Origin: Puniceicoccaceae bacterium
Lineage (GTDB): Bacteria; Verrucomicrobiota; Verrucomicrobiia; Opitutales; Coraliomargaritaceae
DNA: 64,000 nucleotides
Direction: 5' to 3'
Assembly: GCA_018402305.1 (NCBI GenBank)
Contig: JAGYJE010000005.1
Coordinates: 62,001-126,000, forward strand
Within the stretch, counting starts at the first letter, position 1. The number at the start of each line of letters is the position of its first letter. A model generated the notes under the pieces. It saw only the letters and a list, made by a program, of their open reading frames with translations. It searched no databases and was not told where the DNA came from. Below, one piece after another: positions 1 to 9,265 of this stretch. Both the position numbers and the translations under genes were made by a program.

Positions 1-737
1 AGCATACGAGTCGTATCGGGCTGGCCCGTCCCATTGGCGAAGGGAGAAATGGACAAATCGATCGCATCGACCCCCGCATCGATGGCCGCCATGTAAGTGC
101 TCGCTCCGAGACCGGCCGTGTCGTGGGTGTGGATCCAAACGGGGATTTTGACCGTTTTCTTTAATCCGTCGATGATGGCGAAGGCTTCCATCGGGGGAAT
201 GAGTCCGGCCATGTCCTTAAGCACAATCGCATTGGCCCCCATCCTCTCGAGTTCGACACCCATTTCGATAAACTTGGCCACGGTGTGCACGGGGCTGCTT
301 GTGTAGCAAATCGTGCCATGCGCCTGCGCGCCGGCCGCTTTGGCCGCATCCATGGCGCACTTCATGTTTCGCGTGTCATTCAGCGCATCGAAAATACGGA
401 AAATGTTCATCCCGTGGTCGGCGCTCGTCTTAATGAAGGCCGTCACCACATCGTCGGGAAAGTGTTTATACTGAACAATGTTTTGGCCGCGCAGCAGCAT
501 CATGTGCGGGGTCTTCGGGCAGGCCTTCTTCAGTGCGTCGAGCCGGTCAAAGGGAAACTCGTCGAGGAAGCGCAGCCCGGAGTCAATCGTGGCACCGCCC
601 CAGGTCTCTAGGGCGCCGAAGCCCCAGTTGTCGAGTGCTTCGCAGATCGGCAGCATTTGCTCCGTCCGCATTCGAGTCGCAGCGAGACTTTGGTGGCCAT
701 CGCGCAAGACATTATTGTTAAGCTGAACTGATCTCAT
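1..737 (-). CDS. Pyruvate carboxylase subunit B / oxaloacetate decarboxylase alpha subunit (3' end outside window)
   Basis: The reverse strand reads without a stop from an ATG at 737 to the window edge, giving about 245 residues. The N-terminus carries the family hallmark LRDGHQSLAATRMRTEQM, followed by ALETWGGATIDSGLRFL, LLRGQN, IFRIFDALND, KDMAGLIPP and HTHDTAGLG. These define the carboxyltransferase (HMGL-like TIM barrel) domain shared by PycB, OadA and methylmalonyl-CoA carboxytransferase 5S subunits; the metal and oxaloacetate/pyruvate site lies in this barrel. The biotinyl-carrier domain, if present, would be outside the window, so anaplerotic carboxylase cannot be told from Na+-pumping decarboxylase. 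No strong ribosome binding site is visible before the ATG. Family assignment is secure; the exact role is not. Confidence 0.9.
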   Translation of the reverse strand, partial: MRSVQLNNNVLRDGHQSLAATRMRTEQMLPICEALDNWGFGALETWGGATIDSGLRFLDEFPFDRLDALKKACPKTPHMMLLRGQNIVQYKHFPDDVVTAFIKTSADHGMNIFRIFDALNDTRNMKCAMDAAKAAGAQAHGTICYTSSPVHTVAKFIEMGVELERMGANAIVLKDMAGLIPPMEAFAIIDGLKKTVKIPVWIHTHDTAGLGASTYMAAIDAGVDAIDLSISPFANGTGQPDTTRM

Positions 738-813
738 GGTAAAACTGAATAAGTTCTTCTATTGGATTTCAGGGCCATTTGGCAAGGCTTTTCTCACAAA
801 TCTTCTGAACTTG

Positions 814-919
814 GGTGCATAACAAATTTTTTCCAAAATTGCTCTGGTCGAGTTCCTAGCCATTTTTAATGCCCAAAATGAAGGCATTTATTCCTGTTGG
901 AAAAAATTTGTTAGGCACC
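814..919. repeat. Nested inverted repeat, MITE-like or long hairpin
   Basis: A 23-base arm at 814-836 is matched by its reverse complement at 897-919 with one mismatch; both contain TAACAAATTTTTTCCAA. Inside lies a second inverted repeat, AATGCC at 868-873 and GGCATT at 883-888. It fills the gap between the divergent-looking end of metH and the start of the carboxylase gene. It is too long and A/T-tipped for a standard terminator; a miniature transposable element is one reading. No target duplication was recognised. Confidence 0.5.
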
Positions 920-971
920 CCCCGAACTTCGGCGCCAGGCTTCGGTTTGGGCGTTTCGGGCTAGCTTCTTG

Positions 972-3900
972 TCAATATCCGCGAATCGGAGCGAGCCATT
1001 TCTCACAGACCTCCAGGCTGAGGCCTTTGCGGCTTGCGTAGTCTGCCATCTGGTCCTTGTCGATTGGGCCGACTTGGAAGTATTTGGCTTCGGGGTGGGC
1101 GAAGTAGAGTCCGGATACGGCCGAGCCGGGGTTCATGGCAAAGCTGCTGGTGAGGGTCGCGCCGGTGTTGGCTTCGGCGTCGAGCAGGTCCCAAATAATC
1201 TGCTTCTCGGTGTGGTCGGGCTGACTGGGATAGCCGGCGGCCGGGCGAATTCCGCGATACTTTTCTTTGATCAGGGCTTCGTTGTCGAGGTGCTCGTCGG
1301 GTGCGTAGCCCCAAATCTCTTTGCGCACAAGCTTGTGGCAGTATTCGGCGAGGGCTTCGGCGAAGCGGTCACCGAGGGCTTTAACCATGATCGAATTGTA
1401 GTCGTCATTGGCGTCCTCAAACTCCTTGGCAAAGGTATCCACACCCTCGATACAGCAGACGAAAGCACCGCAGGCGTCGCTCAGGCCGCTTTCTTTGGGT
1501 GCGACGAAGTCGCTCAGGGCGTAGTAGGTATCACTGCCCGCTTTTTTCTTTTGCTGGCGGAGTGTGTGGAGGGTGTGGACGCGCTCACCGGTTTCCGGGT
1601 GGTAAAGCTCAATGTCGTCACCCACCGAGTTGGCGGGAAGCAAGCCGACGGCGCAGCGGGCGCGAAAACGCCTCTCTTTGAGAATGCGCTCCAGCAGCTC
1701 CTGAGCATCGGCATAGATGCTGCGGGCCTGTTCACCATACTTCTTGTGTTCAAGAATCTTCGGGTAGACTCCCTTGAGTTCCCAGGTCCAGAAGAGGGGG
1801 GAGTAATCAAAGTGGGCGGCGATGGTTTCCAGATCGACCTGGTCATTGACGGTGAGGCCCATTTTCCTGGGGGCCACCAGATCCGTCTTTTTCCAACCGG
1901 GGGCAAAGCGTTTTTGCCGCGCCTCTTTGAGCGGGATCAGTTCCGTGTCGGCCTGTCCGGCGGCGAAGCGTTCGCGGCGTTTTTGGTGGTCGGCTTCGAG
2001 CTCAGCTACATAGGCAGCACGCTTATCCGGGTTTAGCAGGCTGTTGCAGACTCCTGTCACAAGGGAGGCATCACCCACCCGCACAATCGGCTGATTGTAG
2101 TGGGGCACGATCTTAATCGCCGTATGCGCGCTGGACGTGGTGGCCCCGCCGATAAGGAGGGGCTGGGTGAAGCCGCGCTTTTCCATCTCCTGCGCGTTAA
2201 AGATCATCTCATCGAGGGAGGGGGTGATGAGGCCTGAGAGCCCTACGATATCGGCGCCCCAGGCTTTGGCCTCTTTGAGAATGGTATCGCAGTCGACCAT
2301 CACACCGAGGTCCTTCACCTCATAATTATTGCAGGCCAGGACAACCGCGACGATGTTTTTACCGATGTCGTGCACGTCGCCCTTCACGGTGGCGATGAGG
2401 AACTTGCCCTGAGCGCGGGTGTTCGGGTTGTTCTTCTTTTCCTCCTCCATGAAGGGGAAGAGGTAGGCCACGGCGCGCTTCATGACCCGGGCGCTCTTGA
2501 CGACCTGGGGCAGGAACATTTGGCCCGAGCCAAAGAGATCGCCGACGATCTTCATGCCGTCCATAAGGGGACCCTCGATGACATCCAGCGGGCGCTCAAG
2601 TTTTTGGCGGGCTTCCTCAGTATCCACTTCAACGTAGTCAACGATGCCCTTGACCAGAGCGTGGGCGAGCCGTTCTTCCACGGTGCCGTCGCGCCAGGCT
2701 AGTTTGGCGGAGTTGTCCACCACTTTATCGCTGGCAACAACGGTCTCGGCAAAGGTAATGAGCGCTTCGGTGGCTTCCGGATGGCGGTTCAGGAGAACGT
2801 CCTCGACGCGTTTCAGCAGCTCCGGTTCAATCTCCTGGTAGACCTCGAGCATGCCGGCGTTGACGATGCCCATGTCCAGTCCAGCTTGAATCGCGTGGTA
2901 GAGGAAGGCTGCGTGCATGGCCTCGCGCACGGGGTTATTACCCCGAAAGGAGAAGGAGATATTACTGACACCGCCCGAGGTGTGAGCCCCCGGGCAGACT
3001 TTTTTGATTTCGCGCACCGCTTCGATAAAATCGACCGCGTAGTTGTTGTGCTCCTCCATCCCCGTTGCCACGGTCAGGATGTTGGGGTCGAAAATGATAT
3101 CGCAAGGGTCAAAGTCGAGTTCGGCCACAAGCAGATCGTAGGCACGCTTGCAGATCCGCACCTTGTCCGCCTTCGTGGCGGCCTGGCCTTTTTCATCGAA
3201 GGCCATGACGACGACGGCCGCGCCGTAGCGCTGGCAAAGTTTGGCCTGTTCGAGGAACTTGGCCTCGCCCTCCTTCAGGCTGATCGAGTTCACGATGCAT
3301 TTGCCTTGGGCGCACTTCAGCCCCGCTTCGATGACCGACCACTTGGAACTATCGATCATGATGGGCACGCGGGCGATGGCGGGCTCGGAGGCGACGAGAT
3401 TCATGAACTTCGTCATGCAGAGCTCGGATTCGAGAAGGCCCTCATCGAAATTGATGTCGATAATATTGGCCCCGTTTTCCACCTGTTGCGCGGCGACGGC
3501 GAGAGCGCCATCCCAGTCGTCGGCTTTGATCATTTTTTTGAAGCGGGGCGAGCCCGTCACATTGGTGCGCTCACCGACCATGACGAAGCTGTTTCCTGGC
3601 GCGATGGTGAAGGCTTCCAGACCGCTCAGGCGCTGAGCCTTGGGGCGCTCCGGAATCTTGCGGGCTTCGTATTGGCTGACCTCTTCAACGACGGCGCGGA
3701 TATGGTCCGGGGTGGTGCCGCAGCAGCCGCCGACCATGTTGACGAGCCCCTCGGCGGCGAAACCGCCCACGGCGCTACCGGTGTGCTCCGGTGTTTCGTC
3801 GTAGCCCGTAGCGGCCAGTGGGTTGGGCAGGCCGGCGTTGGGATAGACGTGGACATAGGTGTCCGCCACCCGGGAGAGCTCCTGCAGGAAGGGACGCATA

Positions 3901-4682
3901 AGGTCGGCCCCGAGTGCGCAATTGAGCCCAACGCAGAGCGGCTTGGCGTGGCGGATGGAGTTCCAGCAGGCCTCGACGGTCTGCCCGGAGAGGGTGCGGC
4001 CCGATTGGTCTGTGATTGTGACCGAAACGATGACGGGGAGCCGGGCATCCAGGGTCTCTTGGAAATCCTCGATGGCGTGCAGGCAGGCTTTCAGGTTGAG
4101 CGTATCAAAGACCGTCTCGGGGAGCAGCAGGTCGACACCGCCCTCGACAAGGGCTTCGACCTGCTCGTAGTAGGCCTTGTAAAGCTCGTCGTAACTCGTC
4201 GCACGGTATTCCGGGCGGTTAACGTCCGGCGACATGGAAGCGGTTCGATTCGTTGGGCCAATGGCACCAGCCACGAATGTGGGCCGATTTTGTTTCCTGG
4301 AGATGTCGTCGGCCACCTCACGGGCCAACCGGCCCGCGGCCAAATTTATGTCGCGCACCCGATGCTCGAGGCCGTAGTCCGCTTGGGCGATGGTCGTGCC
4401 GGAAAAGCTATTGGTTTCGATAATGTCAGCACCCGCCTCGAAAAACGCGCGATGGATGCCCTCAATGATATCCGGTCGGGTGATGCTGAGCAGGTCGTTG
4501 TTGCCCTTCAGGTCGCCGGGCGCATCGGCAAAGGAAGCGTCACGAAAGTCGGCCTCCTCCAGCTTGTGTTGCTGGATCATGGTGCCCATCGCGCCGTCGA
4601 GAAAGAGAATGCGCTCGGCAAAGAGATCAGCGAGTTGCTGGCCTTTGGCGGTGTAGGGCTTGTTATGTCTGGCTTGGCTCAT
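972..4682 (-). CDS. metH: Cobalamin-dependent methionine synthase MetH
   Basis: The 1236-residue product has the full MetH architecture. An N-terminal homocysteine-binding barrel begins with FLDGAMGTM near residue 30 and carries zinc ligands in VGLNCALG (about 250) and GGCCGTTP (about 320). The pterin-binding domain starts at [14 protein letters not shown]. The cobalamin module has DVHDIGKN, where His is the lower cobalt ligand, followed by [14 protein letters not shown]. The C-terminal SAM-dependent reactivation domain has [14 protein letters not shown] and [12 protein letters not shown]. It transfers a methyl group from methyltetrahydrofolate to homocysteine in the cytosol. Length matches the usual ~1230 residues. 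The ATG at 4682 fits the expected N-terminus, but no clear Shine-Dalgarno precedes it; a palindromic site lies just upstream. Confidence 0.97.
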   Translation of the reverse strand: MSQARHNKPYTAKGQQLADLFAERILFLDGAMGTMIQQHKLEEADFRDASFADAPGDLKGNNDLLSITRPDIIEGIHRAFFEAGADIIETNSFSGTTIAQADYGLEHRVRDINLAAGRLAREVADDISRKQNRPTFVAGAIGPTNRTASMSPDVNRPEYRATSYDELYKAYYEQVEALVEGGVDLLLPETVFDTLNLKACLHAIEDFQETLDARLPVIVSVTITDQSGRTLSGQTVEACWNSIRHAKPLCVGLNCALGADLMRPFLQELSRVADTYVHVYPNAGLPNPLAATGYDETPEHTGSAVGGFAAEGLVNMVGGCCGTTPDHIRAVVEEVSQYEARKIPERPKAQRLSGLEAFTIAPGNSFVMVGERTNVTGSPRFKKMIKADDWDGALAVAAQQVENGANIIDINFDEGLLESELCMTKFMNLVASEPAIARVPIMIDSSKWSVIEAGLKCAQGKCIVNSISLKEGEAKFLEQAKLCQRYGAAVVVMAFDEKGQAATKADKVRICKRAYDLLVAELDFDPCDIIFDPNILTVATGMEEHNNYAVDFIEAVREIKKVCPGAHTSGGVSNISFSFRGNNPVREAMHAAFLYHAIQAGLDMGIVNAGMLEVYQEIEPELLKRVEDVLLNRHPEATEALITFAETVVASDKVVDNSAKLAWRDGTVEERLAHALVKGIVDYVEVDTEEARQKLERPLDVIEGPLMDGMKIVGDLFGSGQMFLPQVVKSARVMKRAVAYLFPFMEEEKKNNPNTRAQGKFLIATVKGDVHDIGKNIVAVVLACNNYEVKDLGVMVDCDTILKEAKAWGADIVGLSGLITPSLDEMIFNAQEMEKRGFTQPLLIGGATTSSAHTAIKIVPHYNQPIVRVGDASLVTGVCNSLLNPDKRAAYVAELEADHQKRRERFAAGQADTELIPLKEARQKRFAPGWKKTDLVAPRKMGLTVNDQVDLETIAAHFDYSPLFWTWELKGVYPKILEHKKYGEQARSIYADAQELLERILKERRFRARCAVGLLPANSVGDDIELYHPETGERVHTLHTLRQQKKKAGSDTYYALSDFVAPKESGLSDACGAFVCCIEGVDTFAKEFEDANDDYNSIMVKALGDRFAEALAEYCHKLVRKEIWGYAPDEHLDNEALIKEKYRGIRPAAGYPSQPDHTEKQIIWDLLDAEANTGATLTSSFAMNPGSAVSGLYFAHPEAKYFQVGPIDKDQMADYASRKGLSLEVCEKWLAPIRGY

Positions 4683-4687
4683 AAACG

Positions 4688-4713
4688 TATCAAGATATAC
4701 GGATAAATTGATA
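4688..4713. promoter_or_regulatory. Palindromic candidate operator before metH
   Basis: TATCAA at 4688-4693 is mirrored by TTGATA at 4708-4713, six bases upstream of the metH start codon. The arms and AT-rich centre look like a dimeric repressor site. No SAM or cobalamin riboswitch fits in the short space before metH, so a protein repressor is the simplest reading. Which regulator would bind is not visible. Confidence 0.3.
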
Positions 4714-4770
4714 TGTTCAAGTCTGGAGTCTGGAAATTAATGAGAATCCGAGGCGGCTTAAAACACAAAA

Positions 4771-4799
4771 AAGCCCTGCGGATGGTGTCCACAGGGCTT
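4771..4799 (-). terminator. Rho-independent terminator after the Cys-rich gene
   Basis: AAGCCCTG at 4771-4778 pairs with CAGGGCTT at 4792-4799 over a 13-base loop. On the minus strand the hairpin is followed by a U-rich run (plus-strand AAACACAAAA). It lies 33 bases past the stop of the gene at 4832-5257. Confidence 0.8.
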
Positions 4800-4831
4800 G
4801 GGAAATGTTTTGGCGCTCAGGAAGTGTTCCT

Positions 4832-5257
4832 CTAGGCGATGCTCGCCGTGCTTAGCGTAAATCCGGACTTTTCCTTGCTTTTATCACCACAGGAACCGCC
4901 ACCGCAGCCAGAGCCAGCGAGGAGTGAGTCGGTGGTGTCAAGTTTGGACTTGGTTTCCTTGTCGCCGCAGGAACCGCCGCCACAGCTGTAGCCGGCTACC
5001 ACAGTACTTGCTTCAGTGAAGCCGGACTTGCCAGCATCTTTCGACGTGTCTTTGCTCTTGTCCTTGTCGCCACAGGAACCGCCGCCACAGCTGTAGCCGG
5101 CCACCACAGTGCCTGCTTCGGTGAAATCGGACTTGCCAGCGTCTTTCGACGCGTCTTTGGATTTATCTTTCTCGCCGCCAGCAGCGCAGCAGCCTGAACC
5201 GGCATAGGCAAGCGTTGCGGAAAATGCGAGGAGCGTTGTCAGTAGTAGTTTTTTCAT
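4832..5257 (-). CDS. Secreted Cys/Gly-rich repeat protein (CGGGSC repeats)
   Basis: This 141-residue protein begins MKKLLLTTLLAFSATLAYA, a clear signal peptide, then has a GSGCCAAGG patch and three CGGGSCGDK units. Two of them belong to a 35-residue (105 bp) tandem unit with a Lys/Ser/Asp-rich linker and a TVVAGYS lead-in. The paired cysteines (C-x4-C) and low complexity suggest an exported metal- or thiol-reactive protein. The pattern recalls the EGKCG-repeat precursors of HvfA/bufferin-type copper-binding peptides, but no DUF692 (MNIO) modifying enzyme is in view, so that is only a comparison. It has its own terminator and sits next to a peroxiredoxin gene on the same strand, which fits a redox or metal-stress role. 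No enzyme motif is present. Confidence 0.8.
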   Translation of the reverse strand: MKKLLLTTLLAFSATLAYAGSGCCAAGGEKDKSKDASKDAGKSDFTEAGTVVAGYSCGGGSCGDKDKSKDTSKDAGKSGFTEASTVVAGYSCGGGSCGDKETKSKLDTTDSLLAGSGCGGGSCGDKSKEKSGFTLSTASIA

Positions 5258-5416
5258 GATGATTGTGTGTGGTTGGTTTATTCTGTCGAGAGTAGGTGGG
5301 AGCTGTTTAGAGATGTATTTGTTCCAGAAAAGTTGTCTTTAATCAAAACAAATCGGAGCGTAGGGCAGAAAGGATCCAATTTGTAGTTTCTTATGAGGGT
5401 AGTTTCCAGGACGTCT

Positions 5417-5908
5417 TTATAATTGATCAAGTGCGGCCAGCACATCAGCCGCTTGGTTGGAAGTGGATGCACTGAGATCGCGCCAAAGGAGTTTCCCATC
5501 TTGGAAAATGTAGGCGTGCCGGCTCCAGCGACCCTTGCCAAAAGCTTCACAAACCGTGCCCTCCGTATCGGCGATTAGCGTGAAGGGGAGACGGTGCTTT
5601 GCGCGAAACTCAGCTTGGGTAGCCGCTTTGTCCGAGGAAACTCCGAAGATCCGCACCTCCCGGCTGCTCAGTTCATCCCACGCGTCGCGCAAACTACAGG
5701 CTTGCTTGGTGCAACCGCCGGTCATCGCCTTCGGGTAAAAGAAGACCAAGACGTTGCCCGAGGCGAGTTCCTCACCGAGGTCGATGGAATCGCCTTGATC
5801 GGTGACAGCCTGAATTTGCGGAGCCGGACTGCCGATTTCGAGTGGCTGGCCGCCGAGTAGCGAGTGGATAAAAGGAAGCATCATGAGCAAGCGGGCGATT
5901 AATTTCAT
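5417..5908 (-). CDS. PrxQ/BCP-type peroxiredoxin, exported
   Basis: The 163-residue protein has the thioredoxin-fold peroxiredoxin core: GSPAPQIQA near residue 26, FFYPKAMTGGCTKQACSLRD at 56-75, FGVSSD and RHAYIFQDGK. Peroxidatic Cys66 and resolving Cys71 are four residues apart, as in atypical two-Cys PrxQ enzymes, which reduce hydroperoxides. The usual Pro before Gly-Cys in TPGCT is Gly here (TGGCT). A hydrophobic N-terminus (MKLIARLLMMLPFIHSLLGG) points to export or membrane anchoring, unusual for cytosolic BCP. It is probably transcribed in the same direction as the CGGGSC-repeat gene downstream, separated by about 160 bases. Confidence 0.88.
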   Translation of the reverse strand: MKLIARLLMMLPFIHSLLGGQPLEIGSPAPQIQAVTDQGDSIDLGEELASGNVLVFFYPKAMTGGCTKQACSLRDAWDELSSREVRIFGVSSDKAATQAEFRAKHRLPFTLIADTEGTVCEAFGKGRWSRHAYIFQDGKLLWRDLSASTSNQAADVLAALDQL

Positions 5909-6011
5909 TGTGTTTAAAACGCTGCCGTTCTGGTTTACTTACAGCTTTGTTTAAAATGATGCAGGGCGAATTGCATTGACGGAGGGCGAGCGATTTTAAG
6001 ACAACTACGGA

Positions 6012-6812
6012 ATGCCCGGTCCACGTTTCCCATTTCTCCTGTTCTTCTGCCTATTCATCGCGGTGGCCTGTTCGCCGGAGCGGGTCGAAGTCGTGAGTGA
6101 AACCGACGAAAAGCAGTATCAGCTCGGGCAGGACTATAAGAGCCAGGGCCGCATGGAGGAGGCCCTGGAGGCCTTTCAGCGGGTCATCGACATTAGGCGT
6201 GTGGCTCCCGAATCCCATCTCGAGGCCGGTTACATCTACTTGCGAACCTTAAAAGATCCGGTGCGGGCGATTTATCATTTTGACCGCTATTTGCAGCACA
6301 GCCCTCAGTCGCCGCAGGCGACGCAGGTGCGTCAGTTGATTGAGACGGCGCAAAAGGAATTTGCCCGCCAGTTACCGGCGCAACCCTACGAAGGTGAGTT
6401 GGACCGAATCGACATGATGGATCTGGTTAAGACGCTGAAAGAGGAAAATGACAGCCTCAAGCGTGACTTGATTTCGGCGACTGCGCGGGTCGAACAATTG
6501 GAGAAGGTGCTGGGTCAGGCGCGGCGGGCGACGCTGGGAGGGATGGACCCCGGCAATGTGTCGGCCTTGAACAGTCTTCAGCCGGCGGTTCAGCGGCCGG
6601 CGGTTTCACCAAATCAAACTGAGCGGGTGCAGGCGCCCGGCCCAAGTGATGCGCCAAGGTCCTACACTGTCCAGTCCGGGGACACGCTCAGCGGCATCAG
6701 TCGCCAAGTCTACGGTACCCCCTCGCGCTGGATCGACATTTACCAAGCCAACCGGGATCGGCTCTCCAGCGAGAGCGCACTCCGCGTCGGACAGGAATTG
6801 CGTATTCCGTAG
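6012..6812 (+). CDS. Lipoprotein with TPR-like repeats, coiled coil and C-terminal LysM domain
   Basis: This 266-residue protein starts with a lipoprotein signal (FLLFFCLFIAVACS; lipobox VAC, lipidated Cys about residue 20). Residues 35-110 hold TPR-like helices (YQLGQDYKSQGRMEEALEAF; YIYLRTLKDPVRAIYHFDRY). Residues 135-170 form a short coiled coil, followed by a Pro/Gln-rich linker. The last 50 residues are a LysM domain (YTVQSGDTLSGISRQVYG to LRVGQELRIP), which binds peptidoglycan glycans. It is likely an envelope protein held between outer membrane and wall, perhaps in cell-wall assembly or division. The specific partner is unknown. Confidence 0.85.
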   Translation: MPGPRFPFLLFFCLFIAVACSPERVEVVSETDEKQYQLGQDYKSQGRMEEALEAFQRVIDIRRVAPESHLEAGYIYLRTLKDPVRAIYHFDRYLQHSPQSPQATQVRQLIETAQKEFARQLPAQPYEGELDRIDMMDLVKTLKEENDSLKRDLISATARVEQLEKVLGQARRATLGGMDPGNVSALNSLQPAVQRPAVSPNQTERVQAPGPSDAPRSYTVQSGDTLSGISRQVYGTPSRWIDIYQANRDRLSSESALRVGQELRIP

Positions 6813-6915
6813 CGAATGTCGCTCTTTTAACGAGAGCCGGGGCACGCTGTTTAATGGATTGGCCGCCTGAGCCTTCGGCAAGTTGGCCGCGGGCGATGCG
6901 CAGACAGGAGCGGTG

Positions 6916-7014
6916 GAAATCATGGGGATGGCACCCAGAGACTATCGTTCGGAAAAGTTCACGGAGGGGCTGCCGTCACAACACCTGAACGGATTGAATG
7001 AAGATCTATCGTAA
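6916..7014 (+). pseudogene. Remnant of an AraC-family regulator C-terminus
   Basis: A short frame ending at TAA reads EIMGMAPRDYRSEKF. This matches the end of AraC-type helix-turn-helix domains, where F-x-x-x-x-G-x-x-P-x-x-Y-R closes the second HTH. Nothing upstream in frame restores the rest of the protein. A related AraC fragment (KIMGTAPS) directly abuts the second copy of the 268 bp repeat at 15024, so the two remnants may come from related insertions. Confidence 0.45.
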
Positions 7015-7078
7015 AATAATACGGATCAATTTACGATTGTGCTTAAATTGATCTTGCCTTAGTAGGATCGATCCGGCT

Positions 7079-7346
7079 AGCATGTCCGCCATGAAAAGGG
7101 TGTACGAGGAACTGCTTCGGAAACATTTTGCCCAAGTCTTGAAGGTGCCACACGCGTTTCAGGCCGTAATGGAAATGGAGGCAGTGGATGCTGACTGTTT
7201 CGAGGCTTCGTGCACGGGAAAACCTCTCCGAGTCCCGCTCCGAACGCTCTTATCCCAGCTGGCCTGAGGAATGCTTTCTTGAGCCCGGAAATTCGAAAAT
7301 TCGATCGAGGGTCTGGCAGGAAACATGGGTGTCCTTTTAATTTCGT
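7079..7346 (+). repeat. Duplicated ~268 bp element, copy 1
   Basis: This stretch is about 95% identical, in the same orientation, to 15024-15292. It contains a 61-codon open frame (7082-7267, MSAMKRVYEELL... ending LRTLLSQLA) that I do not recognise, and ends with a motif containing AAACATGGGTGTCCTTTT that recurs elsewhere in the island. Differences between copies include several amino-acid changes, so there is no clear sign of selection for a protein. It may be a non-autonomous mobile element or the shared remains of one. Confidence 0.75.
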
Positions 7347-7567
7347 TGAAACGGAAACGGCGCGTGTGCCACTGGCGCACGATTGCAGGCGGGCTTGGCC
7401 GGGCGAGTCAGCGCATGCGGGCCGGTGACCCGCACTCCGGCGCGTTGAAACGGAGCGTGTGCCACTGGCGCACGATTGCAGGCAGGCTTGTCCGGGCGAG
7501 GCAGCGCATGGCGGGCCGGTGACCCGCACTCCGGTACGTCGGAACGGAGCGTGTGCCACTGGCGCAC
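7344..7567. repeat. 93-94 bp tandem repeat, about 2.3 copies, with a palindromic core
   Basis: Three occurrences of GTGTGCCACTGGCGCAC (7364-7380, 7457-7473, 7551-7567) are spaced 93 and 94 bases apart, with the intervening sequence (GATTGCAGGC... GGGCCGGTGACCCGCACTCCGG) repeated. The core is nearly palindromic. The same core with its GAAACGGAAACGG leader occurs once more at 12371-12404. Open frames across it are artefacts of the repeat. Confidence 0.85.
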
Positions 7568-7592
7568 AATTTGATCGAACGACTCGGACGGG

Positions 7593-7799
7593 TTCCCTCT
7601 CAGGTAGGCTTTGATTTTGGGAAAAAACCATCTCGATTGGATTCATATCCGGAATGTAGAGCGGGCGCCCCCAATCCTCATCGAACTCCACCACCCAGTG
7701 TCCGGGGCCGTCCAGTTCGAAACAAAGGAGAGGGTCAGTCAGCACAAAGCTTTTTTCGCGGGCCAGCGGCCGAAGGACGGCGTGGTGGGGCATCGTCAT
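7593..7799 (-). pseudogene. Possible IS630-type transposase remnant
   Basis: On the minus strand a frame from 7799 contains YIPDMNPIEMVFS. This resembles the C-terminal catalytic signature of IS630/Tc1-like DDE transposases (Y-S-P-D-x-N-P-I-E), where the Glu is the last catalytic residue. The reading frame then breaks down into the tandem repeat, and the rest of the transposase is missing. The upstream part of the frame (LLCFELDGPGHWVVEFDEDW) is not recognisable as transposase. The assignment rests on one motif. Confidence 0.35.
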
Positions 7800-7911
7800 G
7801 ATTATGAAACGGCCTTGGCTAAAAATCTTTGTGCCATCTCTTTTACTATCAGTGCCAGTAGCGTAGATGGCCGTATCTTTAATGGGAAAATTAATTCACG
7901 GGAATTTCCTG

Positions 7912-9243
7912 CTAGCCGAAACTACGCTCTCGCCTCCACGATGCATGGGCGGTGCGAGGCCAGACCCAAGGCGCAACGCCCGGACGGAGAGATGGGTGTT
8001 TTTCCTGAATAAACTTCCCGTAAGCTGGCTCCAGATTTAGAAACGCATCTCTGGATTCTTCCGCCAGGGCGGTGAGTTCTCCGGCGGGGATGGTACCCTC
8101 GGTTTGGCACATGGCTTCGCAGATGGTCCGGTAGAACAAGAGCCAGAAACGAAAATTTTGCTGAAGAGCGGGCTTGGTCCGACGCAACTGGTCCATCCAC
8201 AGGATCCATTGATCGTGCTGAGGGTAATGAAAGCCGTCGCTGGAGTCGACATAGATGCGGCCTTGAATAGCTGAGTTGCCAAGTCCGAGAATGATTTCTC
8301 CGAAGGTCGCCGCTTCGTCTTCATCTAGAAACAGCCATTCCCTGCAGTAGTCCCGGACAATTGAATCTGCACTCAAATTTTGGTCGGCGGCCAGGCGCAG
8401 CACAGTGTATTTATTGACGTCGTCGTGAATGCCCTCCGAGTAGGCGACGATTCCCTCGACCGCATCGGATTCGCTTTGATAGAGGGTCTGTATGGCCTGC
8501 GGGCAAGGACAGGCACCCAGTGTTCCCCAGCTGCCCAGCATGGTAATCTCGGGATACATGTAGTATTTTATCACGGGTTTTCCCGCGCCTCTCGGGATGT
8601 CCGCCACGTAGTCCAACCAGTTGCAGCTGGGCAGCGCCTCCCGCAGCATGTCCAGCTCGTCAATGGGCAGGCCATGACCCGCCCCGATGATCTTTACATC
8701 GGGATGGAATTCTTTCATCAGATCCACCTGCATCTCAAAGCGTTTCAGGTAAGTCAAGGGCCAGGGAGCGCAACTCTCGCTCCCATCACCACCATAGTCG
8801 GTGGCCGGCGTGATCATATAGTCGACATAGGGCAACTGGGCATAAAGCTTCCGGCGCAGGCGCATAATTTCTTCCCATGCTTCGAGGATGGATGGGGTAG
8901 CATGCCCCTCCTCCAGGAAATACTTACCCTCTTCGGCTTTCCAATCCGGATGAGCGATGAGCGTTTCCGCGAACACGTCGTTGAGCCCCTGATAAATGCC
9001 TACGGACAGCCCTGCATCGTGAATTGCGTGCCCGATCGCGACCTGAAGCTGCATGTGCTTCGAATCCGGCTGGAGATCCTCCGGCTTCCGCTGCCCGAAT
9101 TGCAAAGGCAGGTACCAGATGGTTTCCGCGCCCATTACTTTCAGGTCCTCGATTTCCCGCTTCCATCGATCAATTCCCCAATGCATGAGACCAGTATCCT
9201 GGTTGTGATTCGCGAGGAAGATTCCTTTTAGGTGTATTCTCAT
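7912..9243 (-). CDS. Glycosidase-like protein of unknown family
   Basis: The 443-residue protein has no signal peptide (MRIHLKGIFLANHNQDTGLM) and looks like a TIM-barrel sugar-active protein. It alternates hydrophobic strands with aromatic and acidic residues: AETIWYLPLQFGQ near residue 40, LSVGIYQGLND (about 80), YVDYMITPATDYGGDGSESC (about 140-160) and IGAGHG. I cannot place it in a named glycoside hydrolase family. It is the last gene of a run with an SDR, an enolase-superfamily dehydratase and a truncated RraA-like gene, so a role in uronic acid or sugar-acid release is plausible. The last ~15 residues (PRTAHASWRRERSFG) are Arg-rich and unlike the rest, which may mark a damaged 3' end next to the repeat island. 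Confidence 0.6.
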   Translation of the reverse strand: MRIHLKGIFLANHNQDTGLMHWGIDRWKREIEDLKVMGAETIWYLPLQFGQRKPEDLQPDSKHMQLQVAIGHAIHDAGLSVGIYQGLNDVFAETLIAHPDWKAEEGKYFLEEGHATPSILEAWEEIMRLRRKLYAQLPYVDYMITPATDYGGDGSESCAPWPLTYLKRFEMQVDLMKEFHPDVKIIGAGHGLPIDELDMLREALPSCNWLDYVADIPRGAGKPVIKYYMYPEITMLGSWGTLGACPCPQAIQTLYQSESDAVEGIVAYSEGIHDDVNKYTVLRLAADQNLSADSIVRDYCREWLFLDEDEAATFGEIILGLGNSAIQGRIYVDSSDGFHYPQHDQWILWMDQLRRTKPALQQNFRFWLLFYRTICEAMCQTEGTIPAGELTALAEESRDAFLNLEPAYGKFIQEKHPSLRPGVAPWVWPRTAHASWRRERSFG

Positions 9244-9265
9244 AAGATTCGTAAATTCGAAATTT

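Noticed and set aside
969-2036. 355-residue plus-strand frame across metH
   Set aside because: It runs antisense through the conserved cobalamin and activation domains; the composition is a codon-bias shadow, as is the 641-residue frame at 2781-4706.
4683-4770. SAM or cobalamin riboswitch upstream of metH
   Set aside because: The leader is too short and lacks the conserved cores; only a palindrome is visible.
7325-7567. Short proteins with repeated VCHWRTIAG-type sequence
   Set aside because: The frames are created by a 93 bp palindromic tandem repeat and are open on both strands.
8380-9231. 283-residue plus-strand frame
   Set aside because: Antisense to the glycosidase-like gene, no recognisable motif, GC-rich third-position shadow.
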